A stretch of DNA of 5,015 nt from Gammaproteobacteria bacterium. GTDB lineage: Bacteria > Pseudomonadota > Gammaproteobacteria > Ga0077536. The notes beneath the pieces are model-generated. The model searched no databases. It worked only from the letters and a program-made list of their open reading frames with translations, and was not told the origin of the DNA. The stretch spans positions 1-5,015 of the forward strand of contig DPMX01000343.1 in the NCBI GenBank assembly GCA_003540955.1, read 5' to 3'. Made by a program: the position numbers and the translations under genes. This document shows positions 1 through 5,015 of the stretch, piece after piece (the stretch's first letter is position 1; every line of letters begins with the position of its first letter).

Positions 1-27
1 CGCCCTAGGCACAAGTGTGGAACTAAG

Positions 28-264
28 ATGTCTCGTGTTTGTCAAGTCACTGGTAAAAGACCCGTCGCCGGTAACAATGTGTCACACGCACATAACAAAA
101 CTCGCCGACGCTTTTTACCGAACCTCCAAACCCACAGGTTTTGGGTGGAGAGCGAAAACCGCTGGGTAAAACTCCGAATTAGCAAAAAAGGTTTGCGAAT
201 TATTGACAAACTCGGTATCGATACTGTCCTAACCAAGATACGAGCAAACGGGACTAAAGTCTAA
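28..264 (+). CDS. rpmB: 50S ribosomal protein L28
   Basis: Structural protein of the large ribosomal subunit. The 78-residue product is full length for the family and opens with MSRVCQVTGKRP, the hallmark L28 start, followed by GNNVSHAHNKTRRRFLPNL and HRFWVESE, then the conserved KGLRIIDKLGIDTVL segment. It carries the single Cys5 of the gammaproteobacterial form and is highly basic, as expected for an rRNA-binding protein. The ATG is preceded by a modest GGAA ribosome-binding sequence (19-22). The next gene, rpmG, begins 11 bases after the stop, so the two are almost certainly one transcript. No promoter is visible in the 27 bases upstream; transcription probably enters from outside the window. 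Confidence 0.98.
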   Translation: MSRVCQVTGKRPVAGNNVSHAHNKTRRRFLPNLQTHRFWVESENRWVKLRISKKGLRIIDKLGIDTVLTKIRANGTKV

Positions 265-275
265 AGGACTTAATA

Positions 276-431
276 ATGTTGGAAAAAATTAAACTTGTAT
301 CTTCCGCTGGTACAGGGCACTACTACACCACGGCCAAGAACAAACGGACACATCCCGAAAAGATGGAGCGCAAGAAATACGATCCCGTTATTCGTAAACA
401 TGTGTTGTACAAAGAAGCCAAAATCAAATAG
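276..431 (+). CDS. rpmG: 50S ribosomal protein L33
   Basis: A 51-residue large-subunit ribosomal protein, read directly from the sequence. It starts MLEKIKLVSSAGTGHYYTT and continues with KNKRTHPEKMERKKYDP and a VIRKHVLYKEAKIK end, matching gammaproteobacterial L33 in length and pattern. The two CxxC pairs of zinc-binding L33 are absent, so this is the zinc-independent (C-) form. The start is well supported: an AAAGGA Shine-Dalgarno (263-268), overlapping the rpmB stop codon, lies 7 bases before the ATG. It is the last gene of the rpmB-rpmG pair. In E. coli the next gene on the same strand is mutM; here a convergent desaturase gene lies between them. No intrinsic terminator is visible in the 50 bases before the desaturase stop codon. 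Confidence 0.97.
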   Translation: MLEKIKLVSSAGTGHYYTTAKNKRTHPEKMERKKYDPVIRKHVLYKEAKIK

Positions 432-481
432 CGACCTGGTGGCTGCGCGACAAATAGAACACATCAAACTCACAGGTTAGA

Positions 482-1657
482 TTACGGGCGGGATATCGAA
501 TAACGCCTTATTAAAATTGCAAAATCTCCTAGTGCAGCGATCCCTGTTGCTTCGGCTCTCCAACACCATTCTTGAAGCTGCGAGAGCAGTCGTTCCGGCC
601 TAGCAGCTCGTTCGGAAAATATCTGTTGAAGCTGTAGCCGAAATTCATACACCTCTGCTAGCGCGGCGCTCTGTTGAAGGCATACCTTGAGCCGGGCCCG
701 TTGGTTTTCGTCCATCAGACACTCCTCCCGCATGAGCAAAAACATTGTTGATTTAAGTAATTTACGTGTGGCCACGCCAGCGTTTTTTATTTCTTCCCGA
801 TGAACCTGCTTTACTACGTGTTTCGTGTAATCCGCCATGACGTAGAAGCGGCCGCTAATTACAGCGCTTAAAGTGTCCAAATCAATCTTTGCTTTCGCAC
901 TGTCGTAATACCGCACTGGCGCCAGTTTTTTCACTTTCGCAAGCCGCATCGCTTCCAACGTTCGGATGTAGAGCCAGCCAATATCAAACTCCCATGCTTT
1001 GCTCGAAAACCGCGCGGAGCTCTCAAATGCATGATGGTTATTGTGCAGCTCCTCTCCCCCTATAAAGACCCCCCAAGGGAAGAAATTAGTGGAGGCATCA
1101 GCCGTTTCGAAATTCCTATAGCCCCTGCAATGGCCTAGACCATTCACAATCCCGGCAGCAAAAATAGGTATCCAAGCCATCTGTACCGCCCAGATGGTCA
1201 AGCCAATCGGCCCAAACAAACTCACATCTAATGCCAGCATGGTGAAAATTCCAACGCGATCATGGGGAGTGAAGATTTTACGTTCGAACCAATCTTTCGG
1301 CGCCCCCGTGCCATAGGCTTCAATAGTTTCGGGATCATGACCTGCCTCCCGGTAAAGCTCAGCGCCTTCCATCAAAACCTTTGCCAAGCCAAATGTCCTC
1401 GGACTATGCGGATCTCCTTCACGATCAACGAATGCGTGATGCTTACGGTGAATAGCAACCCATTCCTTTGTGGTCATCCCTGTGGTTAACCACAACCAAA
1501 CTCTAAAGAAAAATGCCGGCAAAAAATGAAGGTCGATTGCCCTATGCGCCTGGTAGCGATGTAAGTAAATTGTGACCGAGGCAATAGTGATATGAGTAAG
1601 GGCTAAGGCGACCACAACGTAGCCCCACCAGGGGAGCTCTATTATTCCGTGATACAT
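482..1657 (-). CDS. Membrane acyl (delta-9 type) fatty-acid desaturase
   Basis: Integral-membrane di-iron desaturase that introduces a double bond into acyl chains, probably at delta-9, to adjust membrane fluidity. The 391-residue product shows the three histidine boxes: HRYQAH (residues 33-38), HRKHH (70-74) and HNNHH (205-209), plus His176 in NGLGH. Hydrophobic segments lie around residues 11-32, 45-62 and 135-172. The ATG at 1657 is chosen because MYHGIIELPWWGY matches the usual start of this family; a TTG at 1714 in the same frame would add 19 unlikely residues. A GGGAG sequence sits 12 bases upstream, a weak ribosome-binding site. Residues ~280-388 form a helical, charged tail beyond the catalytic domain, as I recall from Pseudomonas DesA-type proteins (see findings). 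Specific substrate (phospholipid or acyl-CoA) cannot be read from the sequence. It is transcribed away from the remnant ABC gene and towards rpmG. Confidence 0.93.
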   Translation of the reverse strand: MYHGIIELPWWGYVVVALALTHITIASVTIYLHRYQAHRAIDLHFLPAFFFRVWLWLTTGMTTKEWVAIHRKHHAFVDREGDPHSPRTFGLAKVLMEGAELYREAGHDPETIEAYGTGAPKDWFERKIFTPHDRVGIFTMLALDVSLFGPIGLTIWAVQMAWIPIFAAGIVNGLGHCRGYRNFETADASTNFFPWGVFIGGEELHNNHHAFESSARFSSKAWEFDIGWLYIRTLEAMRLAKVKKLAPVRYYDSAKAKIDLDTLSAVISGRFYVMADYTKHVVKQVHREEIKNAGVATRKLLKSTMFLLMREECLMDENQRARLKVCLQQSAALAEVYEFRLQLQQIFSERAARPERLLSQLQEWCWRAEATGIAALGDFAILIRRYSISRP

Positions 1658-1676
1658 GGTAAGCGTGCACTCCCGA

Positions 1677-1700
1677 CTAAGGCGTGAAACATGGAGACAT
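1677..1700 (-). other. Possible 7-codon leader ORF upstream of the desaturase
   Basis: On the - strand, an ATG at 1700 opens a seven-residue frame, MSPCFTP, ending at TAG 1677-1679. It has a better ribosome-binding sequence (GGAGA, about 7 bases before the ATG) than the desaturase itself and ends 19 bases before the desaturase ATG. It lies inside the predicted 5' leader. It could be a translated leader that helps or limits ribosome loading on the desaturase, or chance. There is no run of regulatory codons that would indicate classical attenuation. Confidence 0.2.
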
Positions 1701-1714
1701 CTTATCTTCTCCAA

Positions 1715-1732
1715 TTTTAATCGAATTTAAAA
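1715..1732. repeat. AT-rich inverted repeat upstream of the desaturase
   Basis: TTTTAA (1715-1720), six bases (TCGAAT), then TTAAAA (1727-1732): perfect 6-bp arms around a central hexamer. It overlaps the region where the -10 element of the desaturase promoter is expected, so it is a candidate operator. The regulator is unknown, and AT-rich palindromes of this size can arise by chance. Confidence 0.35.
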
Positions 1733-1752
1733 CCCGACTCTCCCCTTGGCAA
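1724..1752 (-). promoter_or_regulatory. Candidate sigma70 promoter for the desaturase
   Basis: Read on the - strand: TTGCCA (1752-1747, five of six to TTGACA), a 17-base spacer, then TAAATT (1729-1724, four of six to TATAAT). Transcription would begin near 1717, giving a leader of about 60 bases before the desaturase ATG. The -35 hexamer overlaps that of the opposing promoter. An alternative -10, TAAAAT, lies slightly downstream but lacks a good -35. Confidence 0.4.
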
Positions 1753-1755
1753 GGG
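1743..1755. repeat. Perfect 13-bp palindrome over the shared -35 elements
   Basis: CCCTTG-G-CAAGGG has perfect 6-bp arms around a single central base. It contains the -35 hexamers of both divergent promoters (TTGGCA on +, TTGCCA on -). A TTGGC direct repeat follows ten bases later (1746-1750 and 1756-1760). The placement suits a repressor or activator site controlling both directions; no known regulator consensus was recognised. Confidence 0.4.
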
Positions 1756-1774
1756 TTGGCCGGTCGCGAATAAT
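1746..1774 (+). promoter_or_regulatory. Candidate sigma70 promoter of the lost ABC operon, now ahead of mutM
   Basis: TTGGCA (1746-1751, five of six), a 17-base spacer, then AATAAT (1769-1774, five of six to TATAAT). This is the best promoter match I found in the window. The predicted start of transcription is near 1781, one or two bases before the ATG of the ABC-ATPase remnant, implying a leaderless or nearly leaderless message. It would now drive the truncated ORF and, beyond it, mutM. Confidence 0.5.
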
Positions 1775-1782
1775 GTCGTCCT

Positions 1783-1923
1783 ATGGCAAAGAAAACCTTG
1801 CTCTTCGCACAAAATCTAACTCGCTACTACCACGGTCGACAAGTACTTCACGGCATCGATCTGGTCTTGTATCAGGGCGAGATACTCGGGTTTCTTGGCC
1901 CGAACTACGAAAGAGCGGCATAA
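1783..1923 (+). pseudogene. N-terminal remnant of an ABC-transporter ATP-binding protein
   Basis: A 46-codon frame whose first ~41 residues are clearly the start of an ABC ATPase of the multidrug/gliding-export type (GldA-like). They comprise LLFAQNLTRYYHGRQVLHGI, then DLVLYQGEILGFLGPN. The last residues are where Walker A (GPNGAGKST) should begin; instead the frame runs YERAA and stops. All catalytic motifs (Walker A, Q-loop, signature, Walker B, H-loop) are missing, so it cannot hydrolyse ATP. An in-frame TAA at 1771 fixes the ATG at 1783 as the only start; no Shine-Dalgarno precedes it. Recognisable homology ends at about 1905, which is probably a deletion joint. A short functional peptide is possible but I see no support for it. 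Confidence 0.8.
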
Positions 1924-2014
1924 AGCGATTATCGGTTTCGGATTCCTATTTGTGCTCCCGAGCGTTCTCGTTTTACATGGCTTTTCACTTTGGTGGCAGA
2001 GACGCTGTGCCTGA
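1907..2014 (+). pseudogene. C-terminal remnant of a membrane protein, probably a GldG-like ABC accessory subunit
   Basis: An open frame with no usable ATG start encodes 35 residues and ends in TGA at 2012-2014. It has the look of a protein's C-terminal end: charged TKERHK, a hydrophobic membrane segment of about 22 residues (IIGFGFLFVLPSVLVLHGF and beyond), then SLWWQRRCA. A terminal helix followed by WW plus arginines is, from memory, typical of GldG-like subunits encoded after an ABC ATPase and permease. The frame is +1 relative to the ATPase remnant and overlaps the mutM start by 8 bases, the kind of overlap expected when the intact gene was translationally coupled to mutM. The left boundary is approximate. 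The family assignment is inference from a short tail. Confidence 0.55.
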
Positions 2015-2822
2015 GCTCCCCGAGGTCGAAACAACGCGACGCGGTATCTCACCGTTGCTTGAAGGACGTCGAGTCTCTTCTGTCAACGTCCGGAACCCAA
2101 ATCTACGTCAACAAATACAAACCGAACTACCGCAAAGACTTGCCGGACTAAAATTGCTGATTGTTGAACGAAGAGCGAAATATTTATTGTTTCGTTTTGA
2201 CTCCGGCACACTTATCGTTCACCTAGGAATGTCTGGAAGCCTCCGCATCACGGAGCCAAGGACTTGTTTTAAAAAACACGATCATGTTGAGATTATTTTT
2301 GACACCCAGTTTTGCCTCCGGTTACATGACCCCAGGCGATTTGGCTTGGTCCTATGGACCGAAGAACCGCCCCAGCATCATCCGCTACTTCGACACCTGG
2401 GGCCTGAACCGTGGGATAAGCGTTTTAATGGGGACTATTTGCACACCGTAGCCCGACGGCGAAGAGCAGCCGTTAAGAATTTTATTATGAATAACCGTGT
2501 CGTCGTGGGAGTTGGCAACATCTATGCGAGTGAAGCACTTCACCGCGCAAAGGTACACCCCAATCGTGCGGCAGGGCAAATCAGTAACCTACGGTACAAC
2601 GCGATAGTGGTAGCAGTGCGTGAAGTGCTGAAAGAGGCGGTTGATCTGGGCGGAACAACTTTACGAGATTTCGTTCGAAGCGATGGCAAACCTGGTTATT
2701 TTCGTGTTCAGCTGCGTGTATATGGGCGCGAAGGGGAGCCTTGTACTTGTGCAAACGGTATCATCCGCCAAGTTGTGATAGGTCAACGGTCAAGCTTTTA
2801 CTGCCCGCGCTGTCAACGCTGA
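2007..2822 (+). CDS. mutM: Formamidopyrimidine-DNA glycosylase / AP lyase
   Basis: Base-excision-repair enzyme that removes 8-oxoguanine and formamidopyrimidines and nicks the abasic site by beta,delta-elimination. The 271-residue length fits the family. The GTG start gives (M)PELPEVETTRRG, so Pro2 becomes the N-terminal nucleophile and Glu3 the acid; an in-frame ATG at 1977 would bury Pro2 and is rejected. Other expected residues are Lys58 in RRAKYLLF, HLGMSGSLRI (72-81) with Met75, HDPRRFG, the helix-two-turn-helix VVVGVGNIYASEAL, and SDGKPGYF. The C-terminal zinc finger keeps four cysteines (246, 248, 266, 269) and the GQR arginine (261). However, the first pair is CxC rather than CxxC. 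A weak GGTGG lies 10 bases upstream. The last codons overlap the convergent ggt gene by 10 bases. Confidence 0.96.
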   Translation: MPELPEVETTRRGISPLLEGRRVSSVNVRNPNLRQQIQTELPQRLAGLKLLIVERRAKYLLFRFDSGTLIVHLGMSGSLRITEPRTCFKKHDHVEIIFDTQFCLRLHDPRRFGLVLWTEEPPQHHPLLRHLGPEPWDKRFNGDYLHTVARRRRAAVKNFIMNNRVVVGVGNIYASEALHRAKVHPNRAAGQISNLRYNAIVVAVREVLKEAVDLGGTTLRDFVRSDGKPGYFRVQLRVYGREGEPCTCANGIIRQVVIGQRSSFYCPRCQR

Positions 2823-4522
2823 TGAGCGATTGAGACGTCGAAAACATCTGCCGAACCTTCGCCTCGCGGGTCACTCGCGGCAGATACTTCACCTTTAGAC
2901 TGACGCCACAAGATAGCGTGCATATTTCCATAATTGCGGTTGTTTTCCCTTAATCGATGCCCTCGTTGCCGAAGATCGAGTTGCTCATCCTTCGTAAGAC
3001 CACCGAGTTCAAACTGGACTTCGTCAGGGAGATATTGGTGATGATAACGCTTGGCCCGGACCCATGATTCGGGCTTGTTCCCGGACGCAAAGTCTAAAAT
3101 ACCGATCATCACCATGCTGATTATACGGCTTCCCCCTGGCGTTCCTAAAATGCCCACTCGGTTTCCAGTCTCTAAAAACGTTGGGGTCATACTTGATAGC
3201 GGCCGCTTGCCCGGGGCAATTGCATTTGCATCAACACCGACTAGTCCATAAGCGTTGGGCGTCATCGGACGAGCAGAAAAATCGTCCATTTCATTGTTGA
3301 GCAAAACCCCGGTGCCATCTGGGACGAACACCGCACCGAACGGATAATTCACACTCAACGTGGCCGCAACCCGATTACCTTGAGTGTCCAGCACTGAAAA
3401 GTGGGTCGTATCTTCTCCCTTACTGACACCAATAGGCCTCAAAGCCTCACTGGGTGTTGCGTGATCGATTGATATATCTCCCGCCAGGAATTTTGCATAA
3501 TCCACGCTCAGCAGCTGGGCAAGTGGGATCTCCACATGGTCCGGATCGCCGAGGTACTCGGCACGATCTCTATACGCGCGACGCATAGCCTCAATAACGA
3601 TATGCCGGCGAGTATTAGGAGTCATTGCCCCAAGATCAAATTGTGAAAGGATATTGAAAGCTTCAGCCATCGCCACCCCACCGGAAGAAGGCGGTGGTGC
3701 GGTAACGATGCGTATACCGCCATAGTTAATTATTACGGGTTCGCGTTCTACCACTTCATAATCATTTAGATCTTTTTGGGTCCAAATCCCACCGTGTGCA
3801 CGCACGCCTGCGATCAAACGATAGCCTATTTCCCCCCTATAAAACCCGGCCGTACCTTGCTCAGCCAACAAACGGAGGGTATTTGCTAGATCTGGCTGCT
3901 TGATAACCTCGCCTAGCTCAGCGTGATTGTCATCGCCTAAGAAAATTGCCGCCGTAGACGGATATACCACCATAGCACTCTGGCGAAAACGGGCCATCCG
4001 ATGGTATCGTGCTTTAACGATAAAACCATTTGTCGCAAGCCGGATCGCGGGTTCTAAACTCTCTTTAAGCGACAAACGTCCGTAATGGTCGGCCAGATGC
4101 ACGAGGCCGGCTGGTGTCCCCGGAATGGCGGAAGACAGTGGCCCATTGAGTGATCGTTCACGGACAAACTCGCCGCGCTCATCAAGGTACATATCAACGG
4201 TGGCCGCCGCTGGCGCTTTCTCCCGTGCGTCGATCATGGTCTCGTGACCATCTGCTGCCCGATGAAGCAAAAAGAAGCCGCCGCCGCCAATCCCCGAGCT
4301 GTATGGTTCGACGACTGCAAGAGCCGCAGCAACGGCTATCGCCGCGTCAAAAGCGTTTCCTCCTGCCTCCAAGATCTCACGCCCTGCTGAAGTGGCCGCA
4401 GGATGAGCCGAAGCTATCGCCGCTTGCGGTGGTGCCGGAACCGAGCCCAGCGCCGCTACCGCCATTTGCATGTTTAGGAAAACAAGCAGCGCAAAGAACT
4501 GTCTTATAGATATTAGACTCAC
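2813..4522 (-). CDS. ggt: Gamma-glutamyltranspeptidase (glutathione hydrolase) precursor
   Basis: Exported Ntn-hydrolase that cleaves the gamma-glutamyl bond of glutathione and transfers it to water or amino acids. The 569-residue precursor is full length. Residues 1-23 are a signal peptide with a hydrophobic core and an AVA cleavage site, indicating a periplasmic enzyme. Self-cleavage is expected between Asp371 and Thr372 in DTTHFSV, making Thr372 the nucleophile of the small subunit. By alignment with E. coli GGT, the substrate-binding residues are present: Arg100 (DAREKAP), Asn392, Asp414 (NNEMDD), Ser443-Ser444 (PLSSM) and the GTPGGSR loop. The lid loop with its tyrosine (Tyr425) is also kept. 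The start is GTG; the next ATG (codon 18) would destroy the signal peptide. It lies 7 bases after yfhL, so the two are probably cotranscribed. Confidence 0.96.
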   Translation of the reverse strand: MSLISIRQFFALLVFLNMQMAVAALGSVPAPPQAAIASAHPAATSAGREILEAGGNAFDAAIAVAAALAVVEPYSSGIGGGGFFLLHRAADGHETMIDAREKAPAAATVDMYLDERGEFVRERSLNGPLSSAIPGTPAGLVHLADHYGRLSLKESLEPAIRLATNGFIVKARYHRMARFRQSAMVVYPSTAAIFLGDDNHAELGEVIKQPDLANTLRLLAEQGTAGFYRGEIGYRLIAGVRAHGGIWTQKDLNDYEVVEREPVIINYGGIRIVTAPPPSSGGVAMAEAFNILSQFDLGAMTPNTRRHIVIEAMRRAYRDRAEYLGDPDHVEIPLAQLLSVDYAKFLAGDISIDHATPSEALRPIGVSKGEDTTHFSVLDTQGNRVAATLSVNYPFGAVFVPDGTGVLLNNEMDDFSARPMTPNAYGLVGVDANAIAPGKRPLSSMTPTFLETGNRVGILGTPGGSRIISMVMIGILDFASGNKPESWVRAKRYHHQYLPDEVQFELGGLTKDEQLDLRQRGHRLRENNRNYGNMHAILWRQSKGEVSAASDPRGEGSADVFDVSIAHQR

Positions 4523-4529
4523 CTACTTG

Positions 4530-4781
4530 TTAACCTTTGCCCTGCAGCTGATGGTACTTCTCAAGCAATTGGTCAGTCGACTCGTGACACTTCGGATCTG
4601 ATGGAATGCAATCGACTGGGCAGACCTCGACGCATTGAGGAGTATCAAAATGACCGACACACTCCGTGCAACGGGTTGGATCAATGACATAGTAATCAGC
4701 ACCCTCGGTAATAGCCTGGTTTGGACACTCCGGTTCGCAGACGTCACAGTTTATACATTGCTCAGTAATTAGTAACGCCAT
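4530..4781 (-). CDS. yfhL: YfhL-family 2[4Fe-4S] ferredoxin
   Basis: Small cytoplasmic electron-transfer protein of 83 residues. The first half has CINCDVCEPECP (Cys9, 12, 15, 19). The second has CTECVGHFDTPQCVEVCPVDC (Cys38, 41, 50, 54, 58), with the eight-residue insert between Cys41 and Cys50 that marks the Allochromatium/YfhL type. Cys65 in the C-terminal extension is additional. Together these ligate two [4Fe-4S] clusters, of very low potential in characterised relatives; the physiological partner is generally unclear. The ATG is preceded by AAAGG a few bases upstream. It sits 30 bases after coaD and 7 bases before ggt on the same strand, an order I recall from Pseudomonas (coaD-fdx-ggt). 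Confidence 0.95.
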   Translation of the reverse strand: MALLITEQCINCDVCEPECPNQAITEGADYYVIDPTRCTECVGHFDTPQCVEVCPVDCIPSDPKCHESTDQLLEKYHQLQGKG

Positions 4782-4811
4782 GACCTTTGAAACAACGGGA
4801 CCTAGTCGACA

Positions 4812-5015
4812 TCAATTTAATTTTTTCTTTGTACCTAAGCGTGCCTTCAATGCGTCACTAACAACAGGATGTACAAATTCTTTTACATCGCCCCCAAGTG
4901 CTGAGATCTCCCGAATCAGTGAGGATGAGATAAATAAGAACTGTTCTGAGGGTGTTAGGAAGACTGTGTCAATTTCCGGATTTAGGCGCCTATTCATTCC
5001 AGCCAACTGAAATTC
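4812..5015 (-). CDS. coaD: Phosphopantetheine adenylyltransferase, C-terminal part
   Basis: Penultimate step of coenzyme A synthesis: adenylates 4'-phosphopantetheine to dephospho-CoA. Only the last 67 residues are present; the gene runs off the right edge of the window. The fragment opens EFQLAGMNRRL, matching the family's YEFQ-x2-MNR-x-L, and continues FLTPSEQFLFISSSLIREI then GGDVKEFVHPVV, matching the nucleotide-binding ISSS-x-(V/I)-(K/R)-E motif and C-terminal helix of E. coli CoaD. It ends with a basic GTKKKLN tail. It is the first visible gene of the probable coaD-yfhL-ggt unit, and it lies convergent to mutM as in E. coli, although yfhL and ggt intervene here. Confidence 0.95.
   Translation of the reverse strand, partial: EFQLAGMNRRLNPEIDTVFLTPSEQFLFISSSLIREISALGGDVKEFVHPVVSDALKARLGTKKKLN

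Noticed and set aside
270..480. Open frames of 61 and 67 codons on both strands over rpmG
   Set aside because: Both are out of frame with the clear L33 gene at 276-431 and have no recognisable features.
432..481. Possible terminator between rpmG and the desaturase (ACCTG near 434, CAGGT near 472)
   Set aside because: The arms are only 5 bp with a loop of more than 30 bases and no U-tract; this is not an intrinsic terminator.
1658..1714. TTG start giving the desaturase 19 more residues
   Set aside because: The added residues do not resemble the family, there is no ribosome-binding site ahead of the TTG, and MYHGIIELPWWGY fits as the natural start.
1746..2006. An 87-residue N-terminal extension of MutM in the same open frame
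   Set aside because: MutM needs proline as its N-terminal residue for catalysis, and the PELPEVE start is reached only from the GTG at 2007. The upstream frame also overlaps recognisable ABC-ATPase coding sequence in a different frame.
4150..4509. A 119-codon + strand open frame opposite ggt
   Set aside because: It is antisense to the signal-peptide and N-terminal coding part of a well-supported GGT; its Arg/Pro/Ser-rich composition is typical of a shadow frame.
4523..4747. A 74-codon - strand frame overlapping the ferredoxin
   Set aside because: It is a shifted reading of yfhL with no motif, whereas the other frame has all ferredoxin cysteines.
4780..5010. A 76-codon + strand open frame at the right end
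   Set aside because: It lies opposite the coaD C-terminus, whose EFQ-x3-MNR and ISSS motifs are unmistakable.
1..5015. A previously undescribed defence, mobile or RNA-based system
   Set aside because: Apart from the control region and ABC scar at 1658-2014, nearly every base lies in a recognised conserved gene. I saw no repeat array, transposon ends, toxin-antitoxin pair or structured RNA.

Overview
The window reads as ordinary chromosome of a gammaproteobacterium of moderate GC content. The best matches by eye are to Pseudomonas-like and marine relatives. The evidence is the gammaproteobacterial form of ribosomal proteins L28 and L33, an HRYQAH/HRKHH/HNNHH fatty-acid desaturase, a YfhL-type ferredoxin, and the order rpmB-rpmG ... 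mutM next to convergent coaD, which is also the backbone of this locus in E. coli. It contains no phage, IS element, CRISPR array, tRNA or rRNA, and I did not find a new multi-gene system.

Layout, left to right. Positions 28-431 hold rpmB and rpmG on the + strand as a tight ribosomal-protein pair. Convergent to them is a membrane fatty-acid desaturase (482-1657, - strand). Positions 1658-1782 are a divergent control region with two inverted repeats and a plausible pair of back-to-back sigma70 promoters. Next comes a degenerate stretch (1783-2014): the first ~41 residues of an ABC-transporter ATPase, cut off exactly where Walker A should begin. This is joined to a ~35-residue membrane tail that looks like the C-terminus of a GldG-like ABC accessory protein. 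The tail overlaps the start of mutM (2007-2822), which encodes formamidopyrimidine-DNA glycosylase. On the - strand, coaD (partial), yfhL and ggt (5015 down to 2813) form a compact probable operon whose last gene overlaps the end of mutM tail to tail.

How the genes fit together: rpmB/rpmG serve translation, MutM repairs oxidised guanine, CoaD makes dephospho-CoA, YfhL is a small 2[4Fe-4S] electron carrier, GGT is a periplasmic glutathione hydrolase, and the desaturase adjusts membrane lipid unsaturation. They share no single pathway; the cluster looks like conserved gene order with insertions. The most interesting part is the 1658-2014 interval. An apparent deletion has removed an ABC export operon but left its promoter and first 41 codons on one side and its last 35 codons on the other, putting mutM directly behind the old promoter. 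A second oddity is a shifted cysteine in the MutM zinc finger (CxC instead of CxxC).
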